51,669 nucleotides of DNA, taken from Tritrichomonas foetus. Its lineage: Eukaryota; Parabasalia; Tritrichomonadida; Tritrichomonadidae. A program made the translations under genes and the position numbers. Numbering within the stretch: position 1 is the stretch's first letter; each line of letters starts with the position of its first letter. This document shows positions 41,992-51,611 of the stretch, one piece after another. The notes under the pieces are model-generated. The model had not been told where the DNA came from. It did not search any database and saw only the letters and a program-made list of their open reading frames with translations. Location of the stretch: assembly GCA_001839685.1 (NCBI GenBank), contig MLAK01001415.1, positions 16,763 to 68,431 on the forward strand, in the 5' to 3' direction.

Positions 41992-44211
41992 ATGTCATCG
42001 AAACTAACACTCGAGATTATTAGAAAGCTTCCAAAAGCCGAACTTCATTGTCACTTAGATGGATACCTTCGTCCTCAAACAGTAATTGAACTTGCCAAAG
42101 AGCAAAATGTAAAATTACCAACGACAGATATCGAAAAATTAACTGGATTAATGACAGCTCCCATGGATTGTCCAGACCTTCCAACATATCTTCAATGCTT
42201 TGATATCGTCAACCTTGTCTTACAACAGCCTTATGCAATCACAAGAATCTTCTATGAAGCTTGTGAAGATGCTTCAGCTGATGGAATTTCATATATTGAA
42301 TTAAGATTCGCTCCAGCCCTTCATACATTAAATGGACATTCATACTCGCAAATTCTCGAAGCCGCGATAGAAGGATGCATTTTAGCAGAAGAAAAACTTC
42401 CAATTACACCAAGAATTATTTGCTGTGCGATGAGACATATGTCACCAGATATTAATGCCGAAATAGCAGAAATATGCTGGAGGTATCGTCATAGATATGT
42501 TGTTGGCTTTGATTTAGCAGGACCTGAATTTGGATTTCCTCCACAAAAGCATGTTAAAGCATTCAGAACTGTACGTTCAAAGTCATTAAGTGTAACAATT
42601 CATGCAGGTGAAGCATTTGGGGCCAAATCTGTGGAACAAGCACTGAAATGCTCTGCACAAAGAATTGGTCATGGAACTCGAATTGTTGAAGATGAAAGAG
42701 TTTTAAATGAAGTTATTGATAGGCGTTTACCAATTGAATGCTGCGTCTCTTCAAATGTTCAAACAAAAGCAGTCTTAAAACTTGAAGATCACCCAATTAA
42801 AAAATTATTCGACCTTGGTGTTCGAACTGTTCCTTGCACAGATAATCCAACTGTTTCTGGAGTTACACTTTCAGGCGAATATTTACTACTTCAAGATCAA
42901 TTTAAATTCTCTGTTGCAGAAATCATAAAAATGATTGACTATGGATTTAGAGCCGCATTTGTACCAGAAGCTATGAAAAAGAGACTCAGAGTTGAAGCAT
43001 TTGTGAGGGCAATTCAAGTTTTGCAAGAGAATAATATTGATATCACTGAAATTATTAATAATGCAAATTACTATGCCAAACTTGGACTAACTGTTCCACC
43101 AAAATTCATTCCACCAACAGAAAATCCACCACTTACACTTGCACTTCTCCAGCAAATGCCCAAGTGTGATCTGGATTGTAGAGTAAATGGAAGTGTTCCT
43201 CTTACACTCCTATTCAAATTCTATCAAGAGTTACCAGAATCTGAAAAAAGCCATCTTCCCAAATTTACAACTTTAGAAGAACTTACAAAGTATATTCTTG
43301 AAGAGAATGAAGAAACTTTCCATGAAAAAGCTAAAAGTCTGGCAATTTCTTTACTTCAAACTGAAGAAAATATCAGAGAAGGTATTAACGGAATTCTATT
43401 TGAAGCTTTTGTTGATAAAATCGTATACATGGAATTAACCATTTGCCCATTAAATCATACAAAATACTTAAAGGCTGAGCAAGTTATTGATGTTGTTCTT
43501 GATGAATGTAATAAATTTACAGAAGGAAAAGATATGAAAGTTAAATTAGTATTAAATGTTAATATTGATAAATTAACTCCACTTGATGCACAAAGAATTG
43601 CTGAACTTTGCGTTTTATATAAGGAGAAAGGTGTTGTCGGATTTATGACAACAACTGGCGAGATATATGCTGATGACATGAGATTCTATCAAGCAACATT
43701 CGATTATTTACATGATAATTTTGTTCCAGTAACAGTTTTTGCTGGCGAAACAGATTCCCGATCAGTTACATGTGCTTTGAACCAAGGTCATGCTAGAAGA
43801 ATATCTGGTGGATTTAAGATTGCCCAAAGTGAAAGTTTGCTCAATGATGTAACATCACACAATAATGCAGTTCTCATTGGTGGAGGATCAAGAAGAATGG
43901 AAAATGCTGTGAATGGATGGGATAAATCACCATGTAGATTTTTCTTTGACTTTGGTGTTCGTGTTGCCTTTTGTTCTATTCATCACTCCTTCCAAAATAT
44001 GACAAGATCACAACAGCTATTTGAGCTAGCGCAATCATCTGGATTTGATGCACTTAGTATGCTGCAAATAATTGATAGCACATTTGGATCAATCAATATG
44101 CATTATAAAGTTGCTAATGAATACCAAAAGATGTTTTGGATTGAATCCATCAAAATATTAAAGGGAAATGGTTTCACCAAAACAATGAACTACACCTTTT
44201 TCAAAGAGTAG
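41992..44211 (+). CDS. tandem adenosine deaminase, second domain catalytically dead
   Basis: 739 residues from ATG 41992 (MSSKLTLEIIRKLPKAEL). An upstream in-frame ATG at 41860 would add 44 unconserved residues. The first domain (about 1-355) is a complete adenosine deaminase (adenosine to inosine): zinc ligands in AELHCHLDG, VTIHAGEAFG and CTDNP, and the catalytic IGHGTRIV. The second domain (about 370-735) is homologous but has lost them: HCHLDG is DLDCRVNG, IHAGE is VFAGE, GHGTR is SGGFK and CTDN is CSIHH. It is therefore a pseudoenzyme fused to the enzyme, perhaps structural or regulatory. Trichomonads depend on purine salvage, which suits the first domain's activity. Confidence 0.92.
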   Translation: MSSKLTLEIIRKLPKAELHCHLDGYLRPQTVIELAKEQNVKLPTTDIEKLTGLMTAPMDCPDLPTYLQCFDIVNLVLQQPYAITRIFYEACEDASADGISYIELRFAPALHTLNGHSYSQILEAAIEGCILAEEKLPITPRIICCAMRHMSPDINAEIAEICWRYRHRYVVGFDLAGPEFGFPPQKHVKAFRTVRSKSLSVTIHAGEAFGAKSVEQALKCSAQRIGHGTRIVEDERVLNEVIDRRLPIECCVSSNVQTKAVLKLEDHPIKKLFDLGVRTVPCTDNPTVSGVTLSGEYLLLQDQFKFSVAEIIKMIDYGFRAAFVPEAMKKRLRVEAFVRAIQVLQENNIDITEIINNANYYAKLGLTVPPKFIPPTENPPLTLALLQQMPKCDLDCRVNGSVPLTLLFKFYQELPESEKSHLPKFTTLEELTKYILEENEETFHEKAKSLAISLLQTEENIREGINGILFEAFVDKIVYMELTICPLNHTKYLKAEQVIDVVLDECNKFTEGKDMKVKLVLNVNIDKLTPLDAQRIAELCVLYKEKGVVGFMTTTGEIYADDMRFYQATFDYLHDNFVPVTVFAGETDSRSVTCALNQGHARRISGGFKIAQSESLLNDVTSHNNAVLIGGGSRRMENAVNGWDKSPCRFFFDFGVRVAFCSIHHSFQNMTRSQQLFELAQSSGFDALSMLQIIDSTFGSINMHYKVANEYQKMFWIESIKILKGNGFTKTMNYTFFKE

Positions 44212-44741
44212 AACTTCATGTTCATTTTTTAATGAAGCATTTAATGTTGAACATTATATTTATTAATAAATGATGTTGAAATTAAGTTATGTATTTGAGT
44301 GTTTTACCTTCTATTATTTTTTCTTTCTTGTCGCATGCTTATGATAGATTTTCCTTGATTTATGGCGAAACTTGTTAAAAAATTAACATTATTGTTATCT
44401 ATATCGAAATATTATGGAAATTAATATACGAAATATTTCACTTTCGATAATTGTGAGAAAAAATAATGCTAATATTATCTCACAATTCGTTTTGGCGTTT
44501 CATTTTCACATTAAAATTCCTCAAATTGAAAGAATAATTAGTTCACTTTTTGGAAGAATCGTGATCGTTTTTCATTATCTTTGTCTCCTGTTTTGAAGGA
44601 AGTTTCTTCTTAATCTAGAATGAAGCATTTTATACAAAGTCCAAAAAAATTCACGAAATAATTTTTCTGATATTTTTAAACATAATTCTGAAAGATATTT
44701 TCTGCACCTCACATCATTTTTTTTGAACAAAAAATCACATT
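44212..44741. other. intergenic region
   Basis: AT-rich. A 60-codon open stretch (44414-44596) has no convincing protein character. No RNA or repeat seen. Confidence 0.45.
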
Positions 44742-44993
44742 ATGGACACATACAACCAAAAAATGATGATGGCATTAAATATGATTGCCAACCTAAATAG
44801 TCTACGTAATTTTAGGGATAAAGCTGATTGTACTAAAGAATCAATGATAAATCAACTCATTGCTTACATAGAACAAATACAAATACAAGGTGAAGGTCCT
44901 GAAGTAAATAATGAGGCTGTGCAAGCTTATTATGAAAGGCTTTACCTTCCAATTAAAGCATCAATTGAACATAATCAAATACTTTATGCATAA
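44742..44993 (+). CDS. small hypothetical protein
   Basis: 83 residues (MDTYNQKMMMALNMIANLNS start, ending IKASIEHNQILYA), predicted helical, with balanced composition unlike the chance frames nearby. TCACATT directly precedes the ATG, giving a start context near the initiator type. No family recognised and no membrane or signal segment. Could also be a chance ORF. Confidence 0.5.
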   Translation: MDTYNQKMMMALNMIANLNSLRNFRDKADCTKESMINQLIAYIEQIQIQGEGPEVNNEAVQAYYERLYLPIKASIEHNQILYA

Positions 44994-45443
44994 GAGACAA
45001 TTTGATCGGATCTAATTTCTAATTACAGTAAAGGTAATTGGGTCTTATATTTCCATTTTCCAGTCTTTAAAATATATTTTCATATGTTAAATGGTGTACA
45101 CTTCCATGTTGAAATGTATGGATACATCCTGTAGATCTTGTGTACATTATTCATGTGTTTATCTCATAAAAATATTATTTATTGAAATATGCGGGCTTGA
45201 TTTAATGAGCGTCTCCTTGCTAATACCAATGATAAATTGCTCTGAAATAAATCATCTAATTATATTTTTATAAATCAAAACAGAAAACAGCTTAATTCTA
45301 GTCATAAAAACAATTTACTACATGCATTTAACATGAATATAAAAGAAACAACAAATAAGGATCTTTCAATTTCTCTATTTTGCCAGAATGATAAGTTCAT
45401 TGAAACGAATTCGAAAATAGTATTAAACCAGTATTTGTAACAA
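44994..45443. other. intergenic region
   Basis: AT-rich sequence between the small ORF and the convergent TRIM-like gene. A 60-codon open stretch at 45091-45273 is not convincing. Nothing else seen. Confidence 0.45.
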
Positions 45444-46805
45444 TCAATCATTTTTTGAGATTTTTGCAGTTTGTTTTGAATGATGTTTCTTTTTTAGATC
45501 TTTAATTTTGATTTTCATTGCTTGAACTGAGTATTGCAAATCTCTAAATGTCTGATAATAAGAACCTGCCTTAATTCCAAGAAGGAGTGTCAATGATCCA
45601 TTTTCATCGAGATAGCCAGGTTCGTATATTGTTTCCAGTAGTGCCACTTTATTCCATCCCCATGAATCATTTAATCCGAATTTAGATTTATATTCCTTTA
45701 CGATATTTCTCTTTTTTGGACTATGACTTTCTATTTCAACTCTATAAAAGTACTCACTTGCTTCTTTATATCCACTAAGTAACTCAACAAAAACTGAAAT
45801 ATGTGTTCCAATTCCATTTTGATTTCCATTGGGATAAATTTTAGCTCTCCATTTATTTCCAGCAATGATTCGATGTGCTGAAAACATATATCTTATATCA
45901 TTTTCATCTAATTGAGCAAATTTTAATTGTGTTTCTTGGAAATTTGGGATTTCGATTCGTGCAAACTGATATTGTGGTAAAAGATCATTTTCTACATTAA
46001 TTGAAGGGGCATTAGTTCCAATATTTTGAAGTTGATTATAAATTTTATTTGTCTTTTTAACTATTTTTGGTGTTTCTGTAATTAAAAGTGGATTTCGAGT
46101 GTTTATTAAATGATCTAAATTAGAAATTAATTTGACAACATATTTCCTCATTTCATTTAATTCGTTTAATTTCTTATCTATTGGTTCTTTTGCTTTTTCC
46201 TTTTTATTCTCTATTTTTACAAGCATCTCTCGAAACGTTGTATGAAGTTCAAGAAGAAAAGAATTTCTTGCTTGATTCAATTTGGATTCATGATCTAAAA
46301 TTGTGTTTGCTCGAGTTTCAATTGTTTCTAGTATTGATCCAATGGCTGTAATATCTTGTTGTAATTTTTTCTTTAAATCACCAAGCATGTCGGATGCTTT
46401 CTTTATATGATGGTTTTTATGTTTTGAATCGTTTGAATATAATTCGTCAAAAATACACTCAGCACAAAGTGACGTTTGACATTCTATACAATAAAATTCT
46501 ATTTGCTTTTCATGCCTATTACATATATTAGTTTCAGTAAATGCATGCGTCAAAAACGGTAAAATTTCAATCATACTATCTATTAAGTGTAAATGTACAG
46601 GTTGATCAGCTCGATTGATTTCTTTATGACAAATCAAACAATTTCTGTTTTCTCCATCATGAATTAAATGATTCAAGCAATTTTCACAACCAATATTTCC
46701 GCAACATGGCATAATTTTTGGATTAACAGATCTTCTATGACATACAAAACATATAAGATCTGTAGAAAATTGTTTAATAAGTGTTGACATCGAAATATCA
46801 TTCAT
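45444..46805 (-). CDS. TRIM37-like RING / B-box / coiled-coil / MATH protein
   Basis: 453 residues, likely an E3 ubiquitin ligase. The RING-type zinc finger is at about 16-62 (CFVC, PCCGNIGCENC, CLIC). The B-box type 2 zinc finger is at about 96-138 (CNRHEKQIEFYCIECQTSLCAEC, HKNHH). A coiled coil lies at about 140-245, and a MATH domain at about 290-435 (NKWRAKIYPNGNQNGIGTHISVFVELL, LNDSWGWNKVALL). RING, B-box, coiled coil and MATH is the architecture of TRIM37. The C-terminus is basic. The substrate is unknown. The motif TTTAATAAACG lies about 18 nt before the ATG. Confidence 0.9.
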   Translation of the reverse strand: MNDISMSTLIKQFSTDLICFVCHRRSVNPKIMPCCGNIGCENCLNHLIHDGENRNCLICHKEINRADQPVHLHLIDSMIEILPFLTHAFTETNICNRHEKQIEFYCIECQTSLCAECIFDELYSNDSKHKNHHIKKASDMLGDLKKKLQQDITAIGSILETIETRANTILDHESKLNQARNSFLLELHTTFREMLVKIENKKEKAKEPIDKKLNELNEMRKYVVKLISNLDHLINTRNPLLITETPKIVKKTNKIYNQLQNIGTNAPSINVENDLLPQYQFARIEIPNFQETQLKFAQLDENDIRYMFSAHRIIAGNKWRAKIYPNGNQNGIGTHISVFVELLSGYKEASEYFYRVEIESHSPKKRNIVKEYKSKFGLNDSWGWNKVALLETIYEPGYLDENGSLTLLLGIKAGSYYQTFRDLQYSVQAMKIKIKDLKKKHHSKQTAKISKND

Positions 46806-46820
46806 TTTCCTGTTATGTGA

Positions 46821-46835
46821 ACGTTTATTAAAACA
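46821..46835 (-). promoter_or_regulatory. TTTAATAAACG motif before the TRIM37-like gene
   Basis: On the minus strand this reads TTTAATAAACGTTCAC, about 18 nt upstream of the ATG. Same core as at 22308-22315 and 30837-30846. Function is inference. Confidence 0.3.
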
Positions 46836-47258
46836 ACTTTTTAATACAATTGACGATTGAATTTAATTCAAATCATTACACACCATGATCTTGAAGAGGA
46901 CTGAGAACATTCAATTAAGTGATTCATTATTCATCATCTGGAAAGAAATTTGCCAAAAAATTCTATTCTAATATAATTTTCAGATGATATTGAATCAAAT
47001 TTGTTTATTATTAACAATAAATTATAAGAAGAGTTAAATATCAAATATTATATTAAATATCAGATATCTGAAGTATAACAATCATTCACCTAATTATCCT
47101 AATTTCACTAATTAATATAAATCTATGACATTTTTTTCATTAAATAAAATTTGTACAACCCTTTATAAATACAAGAAGAAAATACAACATAAAATATGAT
47201 ATTACCTTTATTATTACTTACAAACATACAAAATAAAACAAAAAAGTGAATAAACCAA
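46836..47258. other. intergenic region between two minus-strand genes
   Basis: AT-rich, with ATAT-type repeats near 47040-47070. No gene recognised. Confidence 0.45.
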
Positions 47259-49664
47259 TCATTTTTTGGTAGGTGATAGCGACGCTTGATGATTTGAATA
47301 ATTAGAGTGATTAGAATGTGATGAATAATTTGATCCAAATCTTGGAATTATGCCTGTTGATGCTCGTTCTCTCATGCTTTGCTTTGGCTTTTCTTTACCT
47401 TTATTTTTCACTCCTTCTTCTTTTGCTTTTTTCTCAGCTTCGAATGTATCCATTGCATTTTCAATTTGTTGTGTCATTGCAACCAGCATTTTCCACGTAT
47501 GTGATTTCTTTTTCTGTTTTAGTTGCCTTTCTTCTTCTCTTCTTTTCAATAAAAGTGTCTTTCTTGCTTTATCGTAGAAAGAAATGGGTTTTTCTTTTTC
47601 AGCTGCACTTTTAGAACGTTGAGGTTCTGGCCTTTTTGATAGTTGAGGCAATTTTGATATATCACGATCAACTTTGTCATCAATTGCTTTTGGCTTTTCT
47701 TTAGTTTTGAAGACCCAAAAGTAAACTTCTCCATTCCATTGAAGAGACACCCATCTTTTTCCAACAGGTGGTACAATAATTTGTGTGATTAGATCAGAAT
47801 GACCAATATAAACACCAAGTTCTTGTGCATGTCTTAAAGACATCAATCGTATTGTTTTATCTTCAGTGGCAATATAAATATCATTATTGTTGCCTGCAGC
47901 CATGGCTGTAACATGACAAGGCATTACATTGAAATTAAAAGAAGGCGAACTTAGTGGTTGATCAACAGGCCACACTCGAATAAAACCATCTTGTGCTGCA
48001 AAAATCCAAGAATCAGCTGATTTCGAATAACAAACGTGTGAAATCGGACCAAATGAAGAATGATCAATTAACATCTCTTCTTTAATTTGATTTTCTTCAT
48101 TTAGATGCCAAACCCTACCAAAGCCAGAATCATCACATGTGATAAATATTCTTCGTTTCTCACAAACAGCAGAACATGTTACAGCATTATCATGAATTCT
48201 ATCACGCTTTGAAATAACTTCAAGACGATCATGAACATCCCATAAAACTAGAGACATATCATCTGCTATAGTAATCGAAACAGAACCAATAGAAATAATA
48301 TTGGTAATAGAAACGTCAGAAGCATGAGTGTCGTTATAAATTCGAGGTGAGGCTAACGAAACAATTGTAACACGTCCATCGTTATAACCAATAATCACTT
48401 CACTTTCTTGATAATTGAAATCAATTGCTGTTGAACCACTATCTACATAAATATCATCATTTGTATATAAAAATTCAGAAATTGGTCTCGATGCGATAAT
48501 TTTTGAACCAGCTGCAAATAGATTTAATCCATGATTTACTAGAGATGAATTGATTTTAGCATAAGATGGAAGATTTTCTTGATTTGTTATTCGTCTTGAT
48601 GATGATCTTCTTTTCTGATATGAAAAAATGTCTTCATCTGTGTAATTAAATGCAAACAAACGTTGAATTGGCTTATTAGGCATTTCTAATTTAAAACTAT
48701 AAGTTAATTCACTCCATTTCCAGCAATAGATGTATTTATGGTTAACCAATGCGCAAATTTTCGTGCGATCAGAATTACCCATAATTTTTTCAAAATGTGT
48801 TGTATCTGATCCAGCTAATGGTAAATTTTTAAATATCTGAAAATGCTCAGCTAAATTGGCATTATTATGAATTGGATCCATCAAGCTTATCGTTCCATTC
48901 GATAATACAAACCATAGCAATCTTAAAGATTGATCATAAAAAAGTGAAGTGACCGATCCTTCAAGTCCTTCAGCAAGTGGACCAAGTGATAAGCCATCTG
49001 CTGAAAAAGTTCTGATAATTCCAGAATTATCTCCGACGATTAAATTTTGAGTCATATTATCAAAAATCATGGTGGACACTGCTGTCTGGTGCCTGGAAAT
49101 TTGTTTGTTAATTGAAATATCCAATATTGTGGCAGAAGACACAGTTCTATCGTAAGAAGCAGTATAAATTCTCCTTCCTCCACCAATTACATAGTGCACT
49201 CTATCAGAATGCATTTTACATGATTGTCTAAAAATAAACGGACTTTTATTTGCATTATCAACCAAAACATCAATCATTTTGGTGCTGAGTTCGAATGTGG
49301 CCACTTCAGAGTCAAGTCCAATAACAACGATATCTAAATCGTTACTGAAGTAGATTGAATAAATTGCGGCCGGAAAACGATTGCCTGGCGGTTTATAATG
49401 CGTATATTTATAAACACAGGCACGGCCGTGCCATGCGCAGAGATTTCCGTCAATACCAACTGAAAACAATAAATCGTATTTTGTTGAATAAGCGAGTCCT
49501 GTGATAACTGACGTGTGTCCTTGTAAAACGTTATGTAATGATGAAGTGGCTGTGTTCCAGACACGAATTGCGTAATCATCGTTTCCAACATATAAATATA
49601 TATCGTGTAATAGAGAGGCCGTCACTGTATGAATGGAAAAGGCATTTTCGAGAACCCAACACAT
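47259..49664 (-). CDS. WD40-repeat protein with charged coiled-coil C-terminus
   Basis: 801 residues. From residue 10 to about 655 the protein is made of divergent WD40 repeats, probably two beta-propellers. Clear units include YAIRVWNTATSSLHNVLQGH, GNLCAWHGRACVYKY, MSLVLWDVHDRLEV, GFGRVWHLNEE, GFIRVWPVDQP and KTIRLMSLRHAQELGVYIGH. Residues about 655-770 are highly charged and helical (KTLLLKRREEERQLKQKKK; FEAEKKAKEEGVKNK). The tail is Ser/His/Asn-rich (SNYSSHSNHSNYSNHQ). No catalytic domain. A double propeller plus helical tail is common in ciliary and trafficking scaffolds, but no specific orthologue is recognised. The Start is the first ATG, with a clean upstream region. Confidence 0.88.
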   Translation of the reverse strand: MCWVLENAFSIHTVTASLLHDIYLYVGNDDYAIRVWNTATSSLHNVLQGHTSVITGLAYSTKYDLLFSVGIDGNLCAWHGRACVYKYTHYKPPGNRFPAAIYSIYFSNDLDIVVIGLDSEVATFELSTKMIDVLVDNANKSPFIFRQSCKMHSDRVHYVIGGGRRIYTASYDRTVSSATILDISINKQISRHQTAVSTMIFDNMTQNLIVGDNSGIIRTFSADGLSLGPLAEGLEGSVTSLFYDQSLRLLWFVLSNGTISLMDPIHNNANLAEHFQIFKNLPLAGSDTTHFEKIMGNSDRTKICALVNHKYIYCWKWSELTYSFKLEMPNKPIQRLFAFNYTDEDIFSYQKRRSSSRRITNQENLPSYAKINSSLVNHGLNLFAAGSKIIASRPISEFLYTNDDIYVDSGSTAIDFNYQESEVIIGYNDGRVTIVSLASPRIYNDTHASDVSITNIISIGSVSITIADDMSLVLWDVHDRLEVISKRDRIHDNAVTCSAVCEKRRIFITCDDSGFGRVWHLNEENQIKEEMLIDHSSFGPISHVCYSKSADSWIFAAQDGFIRVWPVDQPLSSPSFNFNVMPCHVTAMAAGNNNDIYIATEDKTIRLMSLRHAQELGVYIGHSDLITQIIVPPVGKRWVSLQWNGEVYFWVFKTKEKPKAIDDKVDRDISKLPQLSKRPEPQRSKSAAEKEKPISFYDKARKTLLLKRREEERQLKQKKKSHTWKMLVAMTQQIENAMDTFEAEKKAKEEGVKNKGKEKPKQSMRERASTGIIPRFGSNYSSHSNHSNYSNHQASLSPTKK

Positions 49665-50151
49665 TTGATTTATAAAATAAAGTTATGAAAAAGTTATCAT
49701 TTGTGCCAAATTGAATATGGAATGATTGAATTACAAAATAACGAATTCCGAAATTTCCTCAAATTCGAAGATTGAATATAATATAATCGTATTCAAAATG
49801 TGACCATTTATGCACATAATGCATATTGAATTGATTATGTTTCTGTTATGACATCTGAATGAAAACTCATGTACATTGATAATAGTAGATCTAGCAATAG
49901 AAATGCCTTTCATGATTAGTCCACCTGATGAGATGAGGAACATTATATCATTTGTTATGCCTCAGATAAATTTGGTCTTTTCTTGTTGACACATGACAAT
50001 TATAAATGGTCGGAAATGTCATATCTCATCAGAAAATCAATCCTAACGATATAAACGGCTGAGGAGGTGAAATGGTAAATATTGACCTTTCTTCTCAAAT
50101 TCTATCAAATCTTCACATTCATAAGGAAATTCACATAACATTTCCTTTTTG
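49665..50151. other. divergent intergenic region
   Basis: Promoter region shared by the minus-strand WD40 gene and mevalonate kinase. AT-rich; no other gene seen. Confidence 0.5.
50144..50148 (+). promoter_or_regulatory. CCTTT motif before mevalonate kinase
   Basis: CCTTT three bases before the ATG, like the motif before the Myb gene. May correspond to the trichomonad M5 core promoter motif. Confidence 0.3.
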
Positions 50152-51087
50152 ATGCTCCGCTTCAATTATTCGTCACCTGGAAAAATCATACTTTTTGGCG
50201 AGCATGCAGTAGTATACGGGTATTCTGCTGTCGCAACAGCAATCACCAAGCGTATTCATATGAAGTGTGAGCTCACGAAGTCTTCCCGCACAGAAATTAA
50301 TATAATCGATGACGGCGATTTGTTTTCTTTCAATCCTCGCAATGACACTCTAAGTAATCATCCTGACAGAAACCGAGAAAAAATGCTCAGATTCGCATTT
50401 CAAGATTTTCCAGAAAACCATACATTAAATGTTGAAATTAAGAGTGAATTTCCGACAGGAAACGGCCTTGGTAGTTCAGCATCGTTTTGCTCTCTCATCG
50501 CAGCTGCTTCTTCCCGTTGCAGCAATCAGCAAATGTCGAAAGATTTTTTGTATCGAAAATCAACCGAACTTGAGAAATTTTTCCACAAAAATCCATCTGG
50601 ATTAGATCCAGCTACTGTTGTATATGGTGGTGCTATTAAAATGGAAAATAGACAGATTTCCAAAAATTTGTCGCTTCCACAAATTCCACTTTTGATTATT
50701 GATACATTTGTTCCTCGTTCTACTGCTAAAGCTGTTCAACATGTAGCAGATTTACTAAAAAAGAATCCCAAAATTTATCGTCCAATGCTCGAAGTTTTAG
50801 GTGAAATTTCAGACACCTTTGAGAAAAGTGATAAAAAGGAAGTATCCATTCAGAGGTATTTCCCTATTGCTCAGAATTTGTTATCATCATTCGATCTAAG
50901 CTGTAAAGAGATTGATGATGTTGTAGAAACCGCCAAAAAGGCTGGTCTCGTTGCAAAACTCAGTGGCGCAGGCATGGGAGGAACAGTTCTTGTGTCCGGA
51001 GAACGAGCACATGAAAAAGCACACTTGTTTAATCGTTATGGTGTCATTCAATCTTCTATTGGAGCTGAAGGGCTTCGTGAAGAGTAG
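50152..51087 (+). CDS. mevalonate kinase (GHMP kinase family)
   Basis: 311 residues. It phosphorylates mevalonate with ATP in the isoprenoid pathway. The N-terminus has SPGKIILFGEHAVVYGYSAV, the mevalonate kinase form of GHMP motif 1. Motif 2, the ATP loop, is FPTGNGLGSSASF near residue 103. The catalytic Asp region is NPSGLDPATVVYGG. Motif 3 is AKLSGAGMGGTVLVSG near 270. All key motifs are present and the length is at the compact end for the family. ATG 50152 is used; the preceding TTG extends the open frame by one codon but is not a plausible start. The start lies only three bases after CCTTT, fitting a very short 5' UTR. Confidence 0.93.
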   Translation: MLRFNYSSPGKIILFGEHAVVYGYSAVATAITKRIHMKCELTKSSRTEINIIDDGDLFSFNPRNDTLSNHPDRNREKMLRFAFQDFPENHTLNVEIKSEFPTGNGLGSSASFCSLIAAASSRCSNQQMSKDFLYRKSTELEKFFHKNPSGLDPATVVYGGAIKMENRQISKNLSLPQIPLLIIDTFVPRSTAKAVQHVADLLKKNPKIYRPMLEVLGEISDTFEKSDKKEVSIQRYFPIAQNLLSSFDLSCKEIDDVVETAKKAGLVAKLSGAGMGGTVLVSGERAHEKAHLFNRYGVIQSSIGAEGLREE

Positions 51088-51380
51088 AATTAATTCATAT
51101 TAATATTATTATATATAAACTATCTCTTTCTTAAAATATACTTTTCTGTTTTTGATGAATCTTTTTTAATTTATCTATCAAAACCAAAAAAAAAAAAAAA
51201 AAAAAAAAATGAAAATTTAGGCATAAACATCAAATTAATGTATTGTATTCTCCTGGTTTGATGTGATCTGTAATAAATTTCGAATAACTCAATAAGTAAA
51301 ATCTTTCATCAATTATAAACCCAAAAAAACTTAGAACACACAATTTTACGTCAATAACCGAAATCTAATTACTGTTTTAG
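51088..51380. other. intergenic region with poly-A homopolymer
   Basis: Includes a run of about 24 A at 51186-51209, the longest perfect homopolymer in the window. Nothing else recognised. Confidence 0.5.
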
Positions 51381-51440
51381 TTGTTCTTAAGAAAGGAGGT
51401 TAAGCTGATTTCGAGAAAAACTGTATTGTTCAAAGCATAT

Positions 51441-51611
51441 ATGATGAACATTCCAAAGATTCACAAAGAACTCGAGAAAGTGTATAATGATGGACTTCCA
51501 GATATGCATGATAAAGCAGACGAAAATGATAATTTCGATGACTCTGAGCTTGAGCATCCATATTTCTCATCACAAATCAACTTACTTGGATTACTGCCTA
51601 CGAATAAGTAA
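51441..51611 (+). CDS. short hypothetical ORF at the window end
   Basis: 56 residues from ATG 51441 (MMNIPKIHKELEKVYNDGLP), hydrophilic and acidic in the middle. The open frame extends upstream to about 51381 without an ATG, so it may be a fragment of a decayed gene, a second exon, or chance. No family recognised. Confidence 0.3.
   Translation: MMNIPKIHKELEKVYNDGLPDMHDKADENDNFDDSELEHPYFSSQINLLGLLPTNK

Noticed and set aside
47318..47614. 98-codon hydrophobic plus-strand frame
   Set aside because: Antisense to the charged C-terminus of the WD40 protein; Lys/Glu codons read backwards give Phe/Leu/Ser.
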